DNA of 32,617 bases from Modestobacter marinus. Its GTDB lineage: Bacteria; Actinomycetota; Actinomycetes; Mycobacteriales; Geodermatophilaceae. Location of the stretch: positions 1 to 32,617 of the forward strand of contig NZ_JABGCH010000043.1 in assembly GCF_019799945.1 (NCBI RefSeq), written 5' to 3'. Every line of letters starts with the position of its first letter. Position 1 is the stretch's first letter. A program made the translations under genes and the position numbers. This document shows, in pieces, positions 30,715 through 32,617 of the stretch. Below the pieces are notes generated by a model, which had not been told where the DNA came from, did no database searches, and saw only the letters and a program-made list of their open reading frames with translations.

Positions 30715-32088
30715 GTGCCGCTCCGCCACGTCTCGGGCCGAGATCTGACCTACCACTTCATCGCCTTTGACGAGAGCGGTCGCGAACGGTGCGAGAACGG
30801 TGCCTGCTACAGCGAACAGGTGCTGGCCACCGCGATGACGGCCCAGCCTCCGGTCACCGACGTCTTCGTGATCAGCCACGGCTGGATGGGTGACGTCCCA
30901 GCGGCGATTCGACAGTACGACCGGTGGCTTTCGGCCATGTATGACCAGCGGCAGGACAGAGCGGCCGCACATCTGCGACGTCCGGACTGGCAGCCGCTTA
31001 CGATCGCCCTGCACTGGCCGAGCTTGCCGTGGGGCGACGAGCGACTGCATCGTCGACCGGCGCTTTTGTCTGCCCACGATGGCGGCAGGGCCGACGAGTT
31101 CGCCGCCGAGAACGCCATTGAGGTCGACACGCTTATCGACACCTACGCACGGCGTATCGCCGACACCTCAAGAGCGCGAGCGGCGCTACGCACCATCCTT
31201 GAGACCCGTCCGCACCAGGGACGAATCCTCACGCAGAGGGTCGAGGACGCCTACGTCGCCCTTTTCACCGAGTCCGCCCTTACCTGCGGCGGGACTTCGA
31301 CGGCTCCAGGTGCCGACCAGGAAGACTTCAATCCAGCGACGATCATCGCGCAAGCGCAGCAGCAAGCCGGTGGGCGGTCGATGCCAGCAGTGCTCGGGGG
31401 CAACGCGGCCGACCCCGGCCTGGACCTAGTGCGCATGCCGCTGAGACAGTTGTCGTTCTGGAAGATGAAGGACCGGGCAAGGAGGTTCGGCGAAAGCGGA
31501 GCCCACAACCTGCTGCGCGATCTGCAGCACGCGGCGCACGGGGCGCGATTTCACCTTATGGGACACAGCTTTGGGTGCATCGTGACTAGCGGCGCCGTCG
31601 TCGGGCGCCCCGGCACCCCGGAGCGGCCCCAGCCGGTCCATACGCTCTTCCTCGCCCAGGGTGCGCTGTCGCTGTGGGCGTTCGCGGACGAACGGAGCAA
31701 TCCTCACCGACGAGGAACTCCCGGGTACTATCACCGGCTGCTCGCTGACCGACTGGTACGCGGGCCGGTGGCTACAACGCGGTCTGCCTTCGACACCGCC
31801 GTTGGCCGGTTCTACCCCCTGGGCGCCCGGCTGGCTCGTCAAAGGCACCTCGGAAAGGATCTGCCAGCCTACGGCGGCATCGGGACCTTCGGCATTCAGG
31901 GAGTGCCGGACACTGCCGACGCTGTGATGGTCAACAACCGCCAGCGGTACGACTTCCGCCCTGGCCGCGTCCACAACCTTGAGGCCACCAACATCATTCG
32001 GCACGGAAGTGGACCGTCGGGCGCGCACAGCGACATTGCCCAGCCCGCAGTAGCCCACGCGTTCTGGCAAGCGGCGATAGCGGTCTGA
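30715..32088 (+). CDS. Alpha/beta hydrolase (lipase/esterase-like) paired with the CHAT protein
   Basis: A 457-aa protein with an alpha/beta-hydrolase fold. The first core strand and oxyanion region are TDVFVISHGWMGD (HGW 55-57). The nucleophile elbow is HLMGHSFGCIVTSG with Ser285. His438 in SGAHSDIAQPAVAHAFW is the likely catalytic His. Between the first strand and the elbow lies a ~200-residue insertion (LHWPSLPWGDERL; AENAIEVDTLIDTYARR; MPLRQLSFWKMKDRARRFGESGAHNLL) that may be a lid or interaction domain. No signal peptide is visible, so it is probably cytosolic. It starts at GTG with GAGAGG upstream and shares a transcript with the CHAT gene. The substrate is unknown; a role as protease-controlled effector is inference. 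Confidence 0.8.
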   Translation: MPLRHVSGRDLTYHFIAFDESGRERCENGACYSEQVLATAMTAQPPVTDVFVISHGWMGDVPAAIRQYDRWLSAMYDQRQDRAAAHLRRPDWQPLTIALHWPSLPWGDERLHRRPALLSAHDGGRADEFAAENAIEVDTLIDTYARRIADTSRARAALRTILETRPHQGRILTQRVEDAYVALFTESALTCGGTSTAPGADQEDFNPATIIAQAQQQAGGRSMPAVLGGNAADPGLDLVRMPLRQLSFWKMKDRARRFGESGAHNLLRDLQHAAHGARFHLMGHSFGCIVTSGAVVGRPGTPERPQPVHTLFLAQGALSLWAFADERSNPHRRGTPGYYHRLLADRLVRGPVATTRSAFDTAVGRFYPLGARLARQRHLGKDLPAYGGIGTFGIQGVPDTADAVMVNNRQRYDFRPGRVHNLEATNIIRHGSGPSGAHSDIAQPAVAHAFWQAAIAV

Positions 32089-32290
32089 ATCAATCCCCCA
32101 ACGCGTTCTGATTTGACGCTCAAGTGATGCCGCCACACCAGACTTGCGGGTGGCGCACTGCCGCCGCATTGCCGATAGATCAATCCCGCGAGGCGCAGGC
32201 AACAGAGACTGGTCCCGTTCGTGATCGGGTCAGCATCGTAGGCTGGGCTCTCGATTCGGGACCTCGTTGTGGGATGGGGCCCCCGCGAGA

Positions 32291-32320
32291 GCCGGTCGAC
32301 CATGATCTTGTCCGACCGGC
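32291..32320. promoter_or_regulatory. Operator-like inverted repeat before a TACGTT promoter
   Basis: GCCGGTCG (32291-32298) and CGACCGGC (32313-32320), perfect 8-bp arms with a 14-bp spacer, ending 4 bp before the -10-like box at 32325. Confidence 0.45.
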
Positions 32321-32324
32321 GCGC

Positions 32325-32330
32325 TACGTT
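32325..32330 (+). promoter_or_regulatory. -10-like box with leaderless spacing
   Basis: TACGTT followed by 6 nt and ATG at 32337, the same arrangement as at several genuine genes in the window. Confidence 0.4.
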
Positions 32331-32336
32331 CCGACC

Positions 32337-32546
32337 ATGTCCACGAAGCCGCACACACCGCGCCCCTCCCCCACTCCGGGACCCAGCGGTGGAACGGCTC
32401 CCACTTCACGGTGCCCGAGTCCCCCCGACGTCCCAACGATCAACGGGGCTCAAGGTTCTGTAGCTGCATGGCCTGCGCCGCTGCCCGGAACGGCTCGGGA
32501 TGGCGCGCAGACGTGCGTGTCCGGTCGACGAGCGGCTGATGCTTAG
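32337..32546 (+). CDS. Possible short Pro-rich protein, perhaps broken
   Basis: A 69-aa frame starting MSTKPHTPRPSPTPGPSGG. The first 17 residues look plausible; after that, a different frame (RWNGSHFTVPESPRRPND) looks at least as protein-like, so a frameshifted remnant is possible. Support comes only from the promoter-like signals upstream. I do not recognise a family. Confidence 0.22.
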   Translation: MSTKPHTPRPSPTPGPSGGTAPTSRCPSPPDVPTINGAQGSVAAWPAPLPGTARDGAQTCVSGRRAADA

Positions 32547-32617
32547 CCCGGGGCTTTCACGTCAGCCGTTGATCAGCGAGGTCGGGATATAGGAAAGGTG
32601 CTCCTGACCTGCAAGGA

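Larger units (their letters stand above)
32089..32617. other. Stretch after the hydrolase to the window end
   Basis: 529 bp with no confident gene. It contains an inverted repeat (32291-32320), a TACGTT box and a possible short Pro-rich frame (32337-32546). The last 70 bp resemble non-coding DNA. No matching direct repeat to the glnA-proximal boundary was found by eye, so the right end of the island is probably beyond the window. Confidence 0.5.

Noticed and set aside
25747-32617. Search for att direct repeats and a tRNA target
   Set aside because: No tRNA gene and no convincing direct repeat between the glnA-proximal boundary and the window end could be found by eye; the right boundary is probably outside the window.
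32540-32617. Possible insertion-sequence end or transposase leader at the window edge
   Set aside because: The last bases vaguely resemble the region before a transposase gene, but no inverted repeat or coding start is contained in the window.
1-32617. CRISPR arrays, rRNA and tRNA genes
   Set aside because: No regularly spaced direct repeats and no rRNA or tRNA-like segments were seen anywhere in the window.

Overview
The window is chromosomal DNA from a high-GC actinobacterium, most likely a member of the Geodermatophilaceae or a close relative. That placement is inferred from base composition, codon use and family content (an F420-type PPOX enzyme, a mycothiol/TIGR03086-type protein, DUF4191, a GlnR-type nitrogen box). 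About 80% of it (1 to ~25.8 kb) is conserved core genome. The remainder (~25.8 to 32.6 kb) is an integrase-bearing island whose cargo has visibly lower GC, roughly low 60s percent against mid 70s in lines I sampled by eye.

Layout of the core. An aldo/keto reductase (140-1123) is followed by a four-gene membrane operon (1542-3756: holin-like PF07332 protein, DUF3618, DUF4235, YihY/BrkB) behind a stress-sigma-like promoter. Then come gcvT (-), pepA (+), a 113-aa conserved hypothetical (-), lpdA, sucB (E2 with two lipoyl domains), a TIGR01777 epimerase, a Ser/Thr kinase (-), a peptidase E-like protein, lipB and a PPOX F420 enzyme. Next are leuS (-), a WYL regulator (-), a TIGR03086 protein, a decayed flavin-dependent oxidoreductase, an Ala-rich repeat protein, lipA, DUF4191, RDD (-) and glnA. 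The order gcvT, pepA, E2, TIGR01777, lipB, lipA, DUF4191, RDD, glnA matches the Mycobacterium tuberculosis order around Rv2211c-Rv2220, with extra genes inserted here, notably about 7 kb between lipB and lipA.

How the genes work together. lipB and lipA make the lipoyl cofactor, sucB carries it on two lipoyl domains, and lpdA re-oxidises it. gcvT belongs to the glycine cleavage system, which also uses a lipoylated carrier and the same E3. glnA is the main ammonia-assimilating enzyme and has a clear GlnR box. leuS is preceded by what looks like a complete leucine attenuator: an 11-codon leader peptide with three consecutive Leu codons, a pause hairpin and a U-tract terminator. At least ten genes show a TAnnnT -10 box 6-8 nt before an ATG/GTG, the signature of leaderless transcripts; this fixes several start codons.

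The island. Immediately downstream of the glnA terminator lie a small winged-helix/excisionase-like gene and a tyrosine recombinase overlapping by 4 nt. After a 450-bp gene-free stretch come two adjacent genes in one transcriptional unit. The first is an 851-aa protein with an SPFH/band-7-like N-terminus, a coiled coil, a beta-sandwich and a C-terminal CHAT caspase-like protease domain. The second is a 457-aa alpha/beta hydrolase. This pair is the best candidate for an undescribed system, plausibly a defence or conflict module in which a protease controls a lipase-like effector. The right end of the island is not in the window.
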